From Campylobacterota bacterium (GTDB lineage: Bacteria > Campylobacterota > Campylobacteria > Campylobacterales > Sulfurovaceae): 10,899 bases of DNA. A program made the translations under genes and the position numbers. The stretch's first letter is position 1; the number at the start of each line of letters is the position of its first letter. Positions 1 to 7,368 of this stretch are shown in pieces. The DNA lies in contig QMKT01000045.1 of NCBI GenBank assembly GCA_003646505.1, forward strand, positions 1 to 10,899. Reading direction: 5' to 3'. The notes below the pieces were generated by a model. It saw only the letters and a list, made by a program, of their open reading frames with translations. It was not told the origin of the DNA and did not search any database.

Positions 1-570
1 CCCATCATCAAGAGAAGCTTCTAGTGAAACATTTGTTATATTGGTATCTAGCTGTAGCATAAGACGGTCAATACCTATCTCATCATTCGCATACATTATA
101 TCTTCCACATCTAACACAGTCTTAGAAATAAGAATGCCCTGCTCTTCAAAAGACTTAACGTCTACATGTACTTTATCGACAAGTATCACTACAGGAAGAG
201 GCGCTGAACTACTGTTGTCCTCACTTGCAGGAAAAGAATCAATCAGTGCTTTGACCACATCAACATCCAAGGCTTCTACACTTATCTCATTGATAGCTAC
301 TCTTTTATATAAGATCTTAGAAGGATTCCATGAAAATGTTATTTTTTTTGTAAGCGTTTTTCCATCAAACTTCAATTCAGAGATCTTCACCCCTGTAAAA
401 ACATTACCTGTGATATCGTCATAAGATATTTTATACTCAGGAGCAAAAATATCTGCTGCTTTTTTAATGACAAAAGAGGAGTTTGCAGCAACAACAATTA
501 CGATGATCAATACTACCAAAAACACTAGTAAACTATAAAATATTTTCTTAAATGTTTTTAATAAAATCAA
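1..570 (-). CDS. tamB: TamB, translocation and assembly module inner-membrane subunit (N-terminal 190 residues, cut by window edge)
   Basis: The reading frame stays open from the TTG codon at 570-568 to the left edge. The translation opens with a short basic stretch (KTFKK), then a hydrophobic segment of about 20 residues (roughly 12-31, ending VVAANSS), a single N-terminal membrane anchor. Next comes a beta-rich region with the AsmA/TamB-like pattern DDITGNVFTGVKISELKFDG near residues 53-72. TamB is anchored in the inner membrane, spans the periplasm as a long beta structure and works with TamA in outer-membrane assembly and lipid transport; that role is family knowledge. No ATG lies near the start, but an AGGA Shine-Dalgarno at 579-582 sits 8 bases upstream of the TTG. 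The TTG shares two bases with the tamA stop (569-567), which implies translational coupling. The name rests on the anchor, the beta-rich start and the tamA neighbour; the diagnostic C-terminal domain is outside the window. Confidence 0.82.
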   Translation of the reverse strand, partial: MILLKTFKKIFYSLLVFLVVLIIVIVVAANSSFVIKKAADIFAPEYKISYDDITGNVFTGVKISELKFDGKTLTKKITFSWNPSKILYKRVAINEISVEALDVDVVKALIDSFPASEDNSSSAPLPVVILVDKVHVDVKSFEEQGILISKTVLDVEDIMYANDEIGIDRLMLQLDTNITNVSLEASLDDG

Positions 571-2348
571 AACGACTGTCCTATTTGAAACGATATTCCA
601 TATTGGGAAGGATCAGCGACATTCATCCCCACATCCAGTTTAAAGGGTCCTATAGGTGTCATATAGCGTACACCAACCCCTGCTGAAGTAATAACCTCTC
701 CCTTAAAATCATACGCTGTATCTGTCAGCATAGTATTGTCTGTAAAAACCGCACCATAAAGGTCACCCCATACAGGATAATCTGCTTCAAGACTCAGGTT
801 TGCCCAGGTAGAAGCACCATTAATACTGTCTTCAGTAGGAGAAAGTATCACCCCCAACTCTCTAAATCCGTAAGCACGGTTTGAAAATGAACCCCCGGCA
901 AAGAAATATTTTGATTCAGGAAGAGATTTCTCTGACTCTTCATCCACCACACCGACTATACCTACAGCAGCCAGTGTCAAGTTTCCAAAGCTATGAATAA
1001 ATCTTCCTTCAAGTAAAGTTTTATAATATACACTTCCATCTTCAGCATCTGATAAACCAAGTTCACCATACGCATGAATATAATAGCCTGATGTTGGATT
1101 TAATTTTGAATTTCTTGCATCATAAGTAAAATCAACATAAGGATACGTGAGTAAAAAGGTTCCCTCATTTACAGCAAACTTAGGGTCTTCTCCAGGCCTT
1201 AAATTATCCAATGCTGTAATATTGATATTTTCAAAAGCCCAACCTGCTCTTAATTTTGTACGTTCACTTTGATAATCAAGGTAGGCTCTCATAAATGTTT
1301 TTTCTTCCTGAAAGCCATCAAATTCCAAATTTGAATACCCTATTCGCCCGCCAATACCAATATAATAATCAGAGATCTTAAAAAGTACCGGTCTGTAAAA
1401 ACTTAAAACGGCCAACTGTTCCAACTTTGACCATGCCAATTGAAGCTTCAACTCCTGTGCATCACCTAAAAAATTATGTTTGGCAAGAGAGGAATGGACT
1501 CGTGGACCAACATAAGTATCAAAACCTGCACCTGCTTCAAAGTGGTAAGGTTTTTCCATCTCTTTCACTGTGATATCCACTGGTATGACGTTATAAAATT
1601 TTCTATCAACACCAATCAGCACCGAATCAAAGGAACGAAGACCATAAATTGCATCAGAAGTATCTTTTACCAATTCCGTACTGAATCTTTCACCCGCCGC
1701 TGCTCTCACACGTGATCTAATGACATCTTCATCAATGCTTTTATTCCCGTTTATAGTAACATTCCCAAAGGTACAAACCCCGCCTTTCTTTACAGAGTAG
1801 TGCAGATCAACACTGTGTTTCTCTAGGTCAACATAAGCTTTACTATCCAGTTCATAAGAACAATACCCATTTTTAAGTAAGCTGGCAATAATGTGACCTT
1901 TAATCGAGATGAATTTTTTTGCCTGAAAGATCTCACCTTTCTCAAAAGTGACCAATGAAGAGATATCATAATCACTCGATATATTAATATCGCTTACTTT
2001 AACAGGCTCGTTTTCTGTCACTTCAACAGTGACTGTAGTATTGGTTTCTTTGATCGTATATGTAGCATCGTAGAAACCCTCAGAATCATAAAAAGCTCTT
2101 AAGGATGCAGAGAGTGTAGGTAGCAACTTATCATGAATACGAGAGAGATCATCTTTCCAAAATTGAAAAAAGTTTTTATGTTCGATCCCCAGTGCATCAT
2201 ACATATCTGACTCAGTAAAGTATTCTTCCCCTGAAATATGAATAATGTGCGTAGATATAACAATCTCTTTTTCATCATCACCGAAGAGTGAGGCCCAAAG
2301 AGGTGTGGATCCTAATAAGATTGCAATAAGTATTATTTTTCTAAACAT
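567..2348 (-). CDS. tamA: TamA, outer-membrane BamA-family (Omp85) protein of the translocation and assembly module
   Basis: The 593 residues begin with a signal peptide (MFRKIILIAILLGSTPLWA, likely cleaved near residue 19). About 250 residues of POTRA-type repeats follow: YDSEGFYDATY at 87-97, LLKNGYCSYEL at 157-167, and a third with FGNVTINGNKSIDEDVI at 194-210. A 16-strand-type beta barrel fills about 270-593 and ends in the aromatic C-terminal residue typical of Omp85 proteins (...GISFQIGQSF). The conserved loop-6 motif reads SNRAYGFRELG (489-499), keeping the arginine of the usual VRGF/VRGY but with Asn and Ala around it. Three POTRA repeats and a following tamB favour TamA over BamA. 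Two cysteines (163 and 192) lie in the periplasmic part and could pair. The start has a strong GGGGAG site (2354-2359). A possible -10 (TAAAAT, 2372-2377) lies in the 52-bp gap after gpsA, but no -35 is convincing, so read-through from gpsA is also possible. Confidence 0.88.
   Translation of the reverse strand: MFRKIILIAILLGSTPLWASLFGDDEKEIVISTHIIHISGEEYFTESDMYDALGIEHKNFFQFWKDDLSRIHDKLLPTLSASLRAFYDSEGFYDATYTIKETNTTVTVEVTENEPVKVSDINISSDYDISSLVTFEKGEIFQAKKFISIKGHIIASLLKNGYCSYELDSKAYVDLEKHSVDLHYSVKKGGVCTFGNVTINGNKSIDEDVIRSRVRAAAGERFSTELVKDTSDAIYGLRSFDSVLIGVDRKFYNVIPVDITVKEMEKPYHFEAGAGFDTYVGPRVHSSLAKHNFLGDAQELKLQLAWSKLEQLAVLSFYRPVLFKISDYYIGIGGRIGYSNLEFDGFQEEKTFMRAYLDYQSERTKLRAGWAFENINITALDNLRPGEDPKFAVNEGTFLLTYPYVDFTYDARNSKLNPTSGYYIHAYGELGLSDAEDGSVYYKTLLEGRFIHSFGNLTLAAVGIVGVVDEESEKSLPESKYFFAGGSFSNRAYGFRELGVILSPTEDSINGASTWANLSLEADYPVWGDLYGAVFTDNTMLTDTAYDFKGEVITSAGVGVRYMTPIGPFKLDVGMNVADPSQYGISFQIGQSF
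579..582 (-). promoter_or_regulatory. Ribosome binding site that sets the tamB TTG start
   Basis: AGGA on the minus strand lies inside the last codons of tamA, 8 bases before the TTG at 570. It is the reason for choosing this non-ATG start. The next in-frame candidate (a GTG 15 codons later) would cut into the membrane anchor. Confidence 0.6.
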
Positions 2349-2401
2349 TCATTCTCCCCGGAAAAAGTGCCATTTTAGCTAATTTTTCTTGTATGCTTGA
2401 T

Positions 2402-3289
2402 TTAATCCAAAAGATCTTTCACACTTTTTTCAGGGCCTTTTCCTTCTTCTATCATGGCATAGACTTCTTGAGCAATAGGCAGGTAGATACCTCTCTCTTG
2501 TGCTATTTTATGGAGTGCTTTTGCCGTAGGCACGCCCTCTGCCACTTCACCTAACTCTTCAAGTATTTCATCCATACTTTTTCCCTTGGAGAGCCCCAAA
2601 CCTACACGGTAGTTTCTTGAAAGTGTAGAACTTGCTGTAAGAAAAAGGTCCCCTGCTCCCCCTAAAGAGAGAAAGGTTTCTGTTTTTGCACCAAAAGCTT
2701 CTCCAAAACGTGTCATTTCCACTAATCCCCTCGATATCAATGCTGCTCTCGCATTATTACCCAAGTCCAAACCATCACACACACCGCCTGCAATAGCGAT
2801 GACATTTTTATAGGCTCCTGAAACTTCTGCTCCGACGACATCATCACTGACATATCCTTTGATGAATTTTGGTAAAAGGTCAGCATATATTTGTGCCAAC
2901 TCTAGATTTGTAGAGCTTATCATGAGTGCTGTAGGGAGAGACTTCTGTACTTCAGCGGCAAAAGAAGGACCAGAAATAAACGCAAGCCTATCAGGAGAGA
3001 CAAAATCTCCATAAATATCATTAAGGAAAGATCCTGTTGAAGTCTCTATACCCTTGGCCGCTACCAAAATATTTTGTCCTCTGTCTTCAAAATTCTCTTC
3101 CATCCATCCACGGACAAATTGTGCAGGAATCGCCATGACCAGATACTCTCTACTCAATGCTTCATCCAGTGAAACAAAATTTTCTATCTCTTTTACGGTC
3201 CGTGAATGAATCACCACATCATTATCCTGACTGTAAGCATGATACAATGCCTGTCCCCATTTACCTGCCCCTATAATTGATATTTTCAT
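2402..3289 (-). CDS. gpsA: NAD(P)H-dependent glycerol-3-phosphate dehydrogenase
   Basis: This cytosolic enzyme reduces dihydroxyacetone phosphate to sn-glycerol 3-phosphate, the backbone of phospholipids. The 295-residue protein is of normal length for this phylum. Visible signatures are the nucleotide-binding GAGKWG at 7-12, AAKGIE at 77-82, SGPSFAAE at 106-113, the catalytic-type lysine in GAYKNVIAIA (K161), the NNARAALISRG substrate/cofactor segment near 178-188, and GGAGDLFLT near 210-218. The ATG at 3289 overlaps the stop of the upstream channel gene as ATGA and has an AAGGA site 6 bases upstream (3296-3300), so the two are translated as a coupled pair. There is nothing unusual in the active site. 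Confidence 0.97.
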   Translation of the reverse strand: MKISIIGAGKWGQALYHAYSQDNDVVIHSRTVKEIENFVSLDEALSREYLVMAIPAQFVRGWMEENFEDRGQNILVAAKGIETSTGSFLNDIYGDFVSPDRLAFISGPSFAAEVQKSLPTALMISSTNLELAQIYADLLPKFIKGYVSDDVVGAEVSGAYKNVIAIAGGVCDGLDLGNNARAALISRGLVEMTRFGEAFGAKTETFLSLGGAGDLFLTASSTLSRNYRVGLGLSKGKSMDEILEELGEVAEGVPTAKALHKIAQERGIYLPIAQEVYAMIEEGKGPEKSVKDLLD

Positions 3290-4941
3290 ATCTTTTCCTT
3301 CTTTTCGTTATTTTCATTATTTTCGTTATTTTCTATCATCTCCACAAACTGTGAAGCACTTTCATCATACATGTCAAATATTTTACTCACGCCTGCCAAG
3401 AGCAGTTTTCTATTATCTTCTTTACTGTCTGATAACGCTACGATCTCCGAGTTAAACCCATTAGCACGTAAGGTAATGGCATAATAAACATTGAGTGCTT
3501 CCTCATCCATCGCACATACAGCTATCCCATCACTGATATCCGTTTTAATAGCGCTTTGTTTATCGATCAGGATCACAGAGGTAAAGTCATCCAACTTGGC
3601 ACTTTCGTACCGTGCGCTGTCTATCTCATAAATACTGACATCAATACCCTCTTCTTTCAACATTTTACAGATATGACTGCTTTTGTGCGTATAGCCAAAA
3701 AAGAAAATATTTTTTTTCTCCTCTTCACTGTGTTTCTTCAGATAATGAAAGGCTTTGCTATCAACCACGTTATAAGGTTCTACAATACCATCTACATTAG
3801 TAGCAAGATACTGTGCATGTAACTCTATTTGGTTCATACGTGTGTAGACGACAGAGTTTGCATAGATACTTTTGGCATTGAGTATAAAATAGATATTGTT
3901 TATATCTGAGCTTCTGAGCGTGAGCATTGCAGTAATATTGCTTCTTTGATAAAGATCTTTTATCAGTTTTGCAGATGAACCGTCCGCATGTATGACATTA
4001 TATCCGTCTTCAAGTGCTGCAGAGGCTTTTTCTTCATCACTCTCTATGATAACAGGTTCATAATTTTTATGTATTCGCAACTTTTTAGCAATTGTAGTTC
4101 CCAAGTGTCCATAGCCATTGATGATCACCACATTCTTCATTTTATTAACATTGTTAATACTGTCCTGATTACGTAATTCATCAAATCTTTCAGAAAAAGC
4201 AGAAACCATCACTGAAGTCACAAAGGAGATCATGGCTATACCAAAAATAATACCGAACATTGATACGACTTTACCCATTTCTGTCACAGGGGAGATATCA
4301 CCATATCCTACTGTAGAGATGGTTACTAGTGCCCAGTAAATAGCATCTAAGTAAGAATGTAATGATTCATTGATCCCAAATTCAAGCAAGTAAAAAATAG
4401 AGCCTAAAGAGAAAGTAATACCAAAAAGCATATAGCCTAAAAAGATAAATTCAAAACGTTTTTTCAATAAAGCATTAAATAGACTTGACGCTCCATGCAT
4501 GTAGTGATAGAGTTTGAGCAATCTGATGATCCTAAATTTCGGGAAGATCGCCACTAAGTCGATCAGTGCTGGAAGTGTGATCATGTAACGAAGTTTGGCT
4601 TTTACAACTGTCCAGTATTTTCCTGACATAGTGCTCTGAGATGAAGAAACAATGTATTTATGTATATCATGGCTGATCCATAGTCTTAAGAGGTATTCCA
4701 AAGCAAAAATAGCGGTGATAAAATAGAGGTCAAACTCCACAAGCCAATTAGGTATTTTTTCAGATTTACTCATAATAAGTATGGAGATAGAAATAACGAT
4801 CAATCCTATCATGAACATATCAAAATACTTTTTATAAGGAGAATTTATATCCTCAAGAAGTGCACGAAAAAATGATTTTATTTTTTGATATTTGACTGAC
4901 TTGTCAATGGTTTCGGAGAGTTTTAGTATAAAGTTATGCAT
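3286..4941 (-). CDS. Six-helix potassium channel with two cytoplasmic RCK (TrkA-N-like) domains
   Basis: The protein has 551 residues. Residues about 40-250 hold six membrane segments. The fourth carries a sparse voltage-sensor-like ladder (R137, R140, K143 in FRIIRLLK), and the pore contains the potassium selectivity filter TVGYGD at 210-215. Residues 268-390 form a first RCK domain with the Rossmann motif GYGHLG (276-281) and HADGSS after the third strand. Residues about 391-530 look like a second RCK domain (NIFFFGYTHKS...) whose glycine motif is degenerate. The chain ends in a hydrophilic tail with an ENN repeat. By family knowledge it should pass potassium through the inner membrane under ligand control at the RCK ring; whether voltage matters is unclear. 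The ATG at 4941 has a GGAG site (4949-4952). The gene sits between a REP-like pair and gpsA, which it overlaps by 4 bases. Confidence 0.9.
   Translation of the reverse strand: MHNFILKLSETIDKSVKYQKIKSFFRALLEDINSPYKKYFDMFMIGLIVISISILIMSKSEKIPNWLVEFDLYFITAIFALEYLLRLWISHDIHKYIVSSSQSTMSGKYWTVVKAKLRYMITLPALIDLVAIFPKFRIIRLLKLYHYMHGASSLFNALLKKRFEFIFLGYMLFGITFSLGSIFYLLEFGINESLHSYLDAIYWALVTISTVGYGDISPVTEMGKVVSMFGIIFGIAMISFVTSVMVSAFSERFDELRNQDSINNVNKMKNVVIINGYGHLGTTIAKKLRIHKNYEPVIIESDEEKASAALEDGYNVIHADGSSAKLIKDLYQRSNITAMLTLRSSDINNIYFILNAKSIYANSVVYTRMNQIELHAQYLATNVDGIVEPYNVVDSKAFHYLKKHSEEEKKNIFFFGYTHKSSHICKMLKEEGIDVSIYEIDSARYESAKLDDFTSVILIDKQSAIKTDISDGIAVCAMDEEALNVYYAITLRANGFNSEIVALSDSKEDNRKLLLAGVSKIFDMYDESASQFVEMIENNENNENNEKKEKI
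3307..3333 (-). repeat. Three tandem 9-bp units inside the channel gene, encoding ENN-ENN-ENN
   Basis: The plus strand reads GTTATTTTC, ATTATTTTC, GTTATTTTC back to back; the units differ only at one position. They encode residues 537-545 of the channel, in a charged tail after the last RCK fold and just ahead of the gpsA start. Each unit is in frame, so loss or gain of copies would lengthen or shorten the tail without a frameshift. Confidence 0.85.
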
Positions 4942-4954
4942 TGTATTGCTCCGT

Positions 4955-5004
4955 GTAGGGTGAATTTATCCACCAATGATTCAAGGTGGGTAAACCCACC
5001 CTAC
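4955..5004. repeat. REP-like inverted pair with GTAG feet between gatB and the channel gene
   Basis: The segment starts with GTAG (4955-4958) and ends with its complement CTAC (5001-5004). The right hairpin, GGTGGGT-AA-ACCCACC (4985-5000), is perfect. The left one (4959-4974, GGTGAATTTATCCACC) is the same sequence in the opposite sense with decayed central bases and one mismatched pair. Two head-to-head hairpins with an outward GTAG foot is the layout of a bacterial interspersed mosaic element. It begins 2 bp past the gatB stop and ends 14 bp before the channel start, so it could act as a transcript-end stabiliser or attenuator. It lacks a T-run, so it is not a standard intrinsic terminator. 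Confidence 0.7.
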
Positions 5005-5006
5005 TA

Positions 5007-6437
5007 TTATCCGAGTCTCTCTTTTAACAATTCATTGACCTTACCTGGATTTGCAGTACCTTTACTGGCCTTCATCGTTTGCCCCACAAAGAAACCAAAA
5101 AGTTTATCTTTACCACTTTTGTACTGTTCAACTTTATCCGGATTCGCTGCCAATATCTCATCGATAATATCCAAAATAGCACCATCATCACTCACTTGGG
5201 CCAGTCCCAGTTCATCAATGAGTGCGTCAACATCACGACTCTCATTTTCCATCATATGGTCAAGTAACTCTTTCCCTGCTTTTCCAGAAATGCTATCATC
5301 AGAGATTTTCGCAACCAAGGTACCAAGTGTCTTCGCATCTACAGGCGAAGTTTCGATAGATAAACCTGCTTTATTGAGACGACCAAGTAGCTCTGAGGTC
5401 AACCAGGTTACAGCCGTTTTAGGCACAGCACCCTGCGCTAACATCTCTTCAAAGTAGTATGCCATCTCTTTCTCTGAAGTGATCACATGCGCATCAGCAG
5501 ATTTAATACCAAGCTCTTCCACATAACGTTTTACTTTAGCATCCGGTAACTCTGGCATGATCTTCGCTTCAACGATCATCTCTTCAGTCACAATGAGAGG
5601 ACGTAGATCAGGATCCGGAAAATAACGGTAATCCGCTGCTTCCTCTTTCCCTCTCATAGACTTCGTCACACCTTCAGACACATTCCAAAGTCTGGTCTCC
5701 TGATTTACTTCTTGTTCGTACACACCATCTTCATACGCTTCCGTTTGTCTTTGCACTTCATACCCAATGGCATCAGCAACAAATCTAAATGAGTTAATGT
5801 TTTTGATCTCTACTCTTGTACCAAAGGCTTCCTGACCTTTTGGACGGACAGAAACGTTCACATCACATCTGAACGAACCCTCTTGCATATTCGCATCTGA
5901 AATATCGAGATAACGTACGGTAGAGTGAAGTTTTTTCAAAAAAGACACAGCTTCATCTGATGATCTCATATCTGGATCAGAAACAATTTCAAGCAGTGGT
6001 GTACCTGCACGGTTCAAGTCTACTTTAGAGTGATTACCCTCATGCATATTCTTACCCGCATCCGCTTCCAAGTGTGCCTGAGTCATCCCTATGCGTTTTT
6101 GAGACCCGTCTTTCAAGTCTATAAACACTTCACCTTTTTGCACTATAGCCTTAGTCAGTTGCGTGATCTGATAAGCAGAAGGACTGTCCGGATAGAAGTA
6201 AGACTTTCTATCAAAAGTTGAAGTATGATTTACATTTGCATTGATCGCATACCCAAGTCTCATCGCTTTAACAGCGGCTTCTTTGTTCACTACAGGAAGT
6301 GCTCCGGGAAGTGCTAAACAGGTAGGACAAGTGTTGGTGTTTTGGTGCTCGGCAAAAGAGGTTGGGCAAGAGCAAAAGAGTTTTGTTTTTGTGTTAAGTT
6401 GTACGTGAACTTCAAGACCGATAACGGTTTCAAACAT
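5007..6437 (-). CDS. gatB: Aspartyl/glutamyl-tRNA(Asn/Gln) amidotransferase subunit B
   Basis: GatB is the kinase and tRNA-recognition subunit of GatCAB, which converts Glu-tRNA(Gln) and Asp-tRNA(Asn) to the amidated forms in bacteria lacking glutaminyl- and/or asparaginyl-tRNA synthetase. The 476-residue length is normal. Visible marks are IGLEVHVQL at 6-14 (metal/ATP site), the zinc-type cysteines C22, C24, C37 and C40, KSYFYPD at 78-84, HLEADAGK near 122-129, the family signature [12 protein letters not shown] at 140-151, and a C-terminal YqeY-like helical domain ending in [17 protein letters not shown]. The ATG at 6437 has a GAGGAA site (6445-6450) 7 bases upstream. gatA and gatC are not in the window, so the complex is encoded at dispersed sites. 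Confidence 0.98.
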   Translation of the reverse strand: MFETVIGLEVHVQLNTKTKLFCSCPTSFAEHQNTNTCPTCLALPGALPVVNKEAAVKAMRLGYAINANVNHTSTFDRKSYFYPDSPSAYQITQLTKAIVQKGEVFIDLKDGSQKRIGMTQAHLEADAGKNMHEGNHSKVDLNRAGTPLLEIVSDPDMRSSDEAVSFLKKLHSTVRYLDISDANMQEGSFRCDVNVSVRPKGQEAFGTRVEIKNINSFRFVADAIGYEVQRQTEAYEDGVYEQEVNQETRLWNVSEGVTKSMRGKEEAADYRYFPDPDLRPLIVTEEMIVEAKIMPELPDAKVKRYVEELGIKSADAHVITSEKEMAYYFEEMLAQGAVPKTAVTWLTSELLGRLNKAGLSIETSPVDAKTLGTLVAKISDDSISGKAGKELLDHMMENESRDVDALIDELGLAQVSDDGAILDIIDEILAANPDKVEQYKSGKDKLFGFFVGQTMKASKGTANPGKVNELLKERLG

Positions 6438-6467
6438 AGTGATTTTCCTCGTTAGATAATTGTAAAT

Positions 6468-6473
6468 ATTATA
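6468..6473 (-). promoter_or_regulatory. Likely -10 element of a promoter for gatB
   Basis: The minus strand reads GCTATAATATT, a perfect TATAAT, 30 bp before the gatB start in the 59-bp gap after the thiE-like gene. No good TTGACA-like -35 sits at the right distance. This is tolerated in Campylobacterota, where the -35 is poorly conserved. A transcript would begin near 6461. Confidence 0.5.
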
Positions 6474-6496
6474 GCGTTTTGGTACTATAAAGAAGT

Positions 6497-7054
6497 TTAG
6501 AGGCTCCCTTTAGAAAAGTAGCGTATAGAGGCAAAGCCCTTCGCGCCTGTCTTTCTACAGATATCTATCTGCTCTTTTGTAATGATTCCCCCAAGTGCGA
6601 TCACAGGAATATTAGTTTGCATAACAATACTTTTAAGTACATCAACACCCATAGGCAAACCTTTATTGGGTGTATGAAATATGGGGCTCATTGTGACCAT
6701 ATCTGCACCTAAGGCTTCAGCCTCTAAAGCTTCTTCTACAGTATGTGTACTCACAAAGACAAACAGACCTAAATCCTTTGCCTTTGATATCAATGAAAAT
6801 TGTGTACTCTTTAAATGTACACCATCTGCATTTAAGACTTTTGCCAACAGGTAGTCTGAATGTAACAATACCTTTTGAAACCCTTTTTTATAACTCTTTA
6901 CAGATGCCATAAAAAGACGGGCACACTCTGCATAATTAGAATTTTCAGTATCTCTGTAAACAATCATAGAAGCGTGTTGGGAAAATCTCTCTAGATCACG
7001 CTCTAGCTCATTAAAATCCAAGGTAGATGGATCTGTGATAGCATACGCGATCAT
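6497..7054 (-). CDS. Thiamine phosphate synthase / TenI-family protein (short)
   Basis: The 185 residues show a ThiE/TenI TIM barrel: an early AITDPS strand, DGVHL at 77-81 (ThiE GVHLGQ), VSTH at 101-104, [10 protein letters not shown] at 123-132 (ThiE GPIFxTxTK) and PVIALGGI at 150-157. ThiE joins the pyrimidine and thiazole halves of thiamine; TenI relatives isomerise the thiazole. The protein is shorter than the usual 200-215 residues. The position where ThiE normally has Arg-x-Lys after the second strand reads YRDTEN, so the lysine that contacts pyrophosphate appears to be absent, and LKST replaces LGQxD. It may therefore be TenI-like or a diverged synthase, so no symbol is given. The ATG overlaps the stop of the preceding gene as ATGA and has no evident Shine-Dalgarno, which points to coupled translation. 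Confidence 0.85.
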   Translation of the reverse strand: MIAYAITDPSTLDFNELERDLERFSQHASMIVYRDTENSNYAECARLFMASVKSYKKGFQKVLLHSDYLLAKVLNADGVHLKSTQFSLISKAKDLGLFVFVSTHTVEEALEAEALGADMVTMSPIFHTPNKGLPMGVDVLKSIVMQTNIPVIALGGIITKEQIDICRKTGAKGFASIRYFSKGSL

Positions 7055-7347
7055 TTTAAATCGTTATTTTCTTTTTCGATCTTTTCTTTTTTTGTAAGAA
7101 GTTTTTCAAGTAATGCAGTTTGTTTTTTAAGCTCTAAATGTTTCTCTTTACCCGTGATGATATGTTCAAGTAAAAGCACAGATACCATACCTGGTAACGC
7201 ACCCATAAATGCAAAGATCACAGCAAGAAAGAAACTATCTTGATAAAAAGCGAGAAATGAAGTAATAGCGCCAAGAAGGACAGCAGCCCATGCGACACCT
7301 AAAAGAAAGTTGACTACAAAACTTAACGGTCCGTTTTGCAGTCTCAT
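7051..7347 (-). CDS. Small two-helix membrane protein with a cytoplasmic coiled coil, unknown function, downstream of atpB
   Basis: The function is not recognised. The 98 residues show two hydrophobic segments (about 10-34 and 39-61) separated by a short YQDS turn, then a highly charged Lys/Glu/Leu-rich tail (about 64-98) likely to form a helix or coiled coil on the cytoplasmic side. The second helix contains GALPGM, a flexible or packing motif. The gene begins 21 bp after the atpB stop with only a weak site (GGAT) and overlaps the thiE-like gene by 4 bases, so it is almost certainly in the atpB transcript. Size and position recall the AtpI/AtpZ helpers of ATP synthase assembly, but no sequence signature of either is visible to me, so that is a guess from context. 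Confidence 0.8.
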   Translation of the reverse strand: MRLQNGPLSFVVNFLLGVAWAAVLLGAITSFLAFYQDSFFLAVIFAFMGALPGMVSVLLLEHIITGKEKHLELKKQTALLEKLLTKKEKIEKENNDLK

Positions 7348-7368
7348 ATTTAATTATCCAAAGTGATC

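Noticed and set aside
41..424. A plus-strand frame of 127 codons opposite tamB
   Set aside because: It is Ser/Thr-rich low-complexity sequence antisense to a coherent TamB frame that is open over the whole region.
4138..4158. Possible internal start at Met268 of the channel, just before the first RCK domain, next to a small palindrome (4144-4158)
   Set aside because: Some RCK channels do make a free RCK domain this way, but no Shine-Dalgarno lies at a useful distance here (the nearest AGGA is about 20 bases upstream).
4936..5457. A 173-codon plus-strand frame opposite gatB and the REP pair
   Set aside because: It is antisense to the well-conserved gatB C-terminus, and the translation has no recognisable features.
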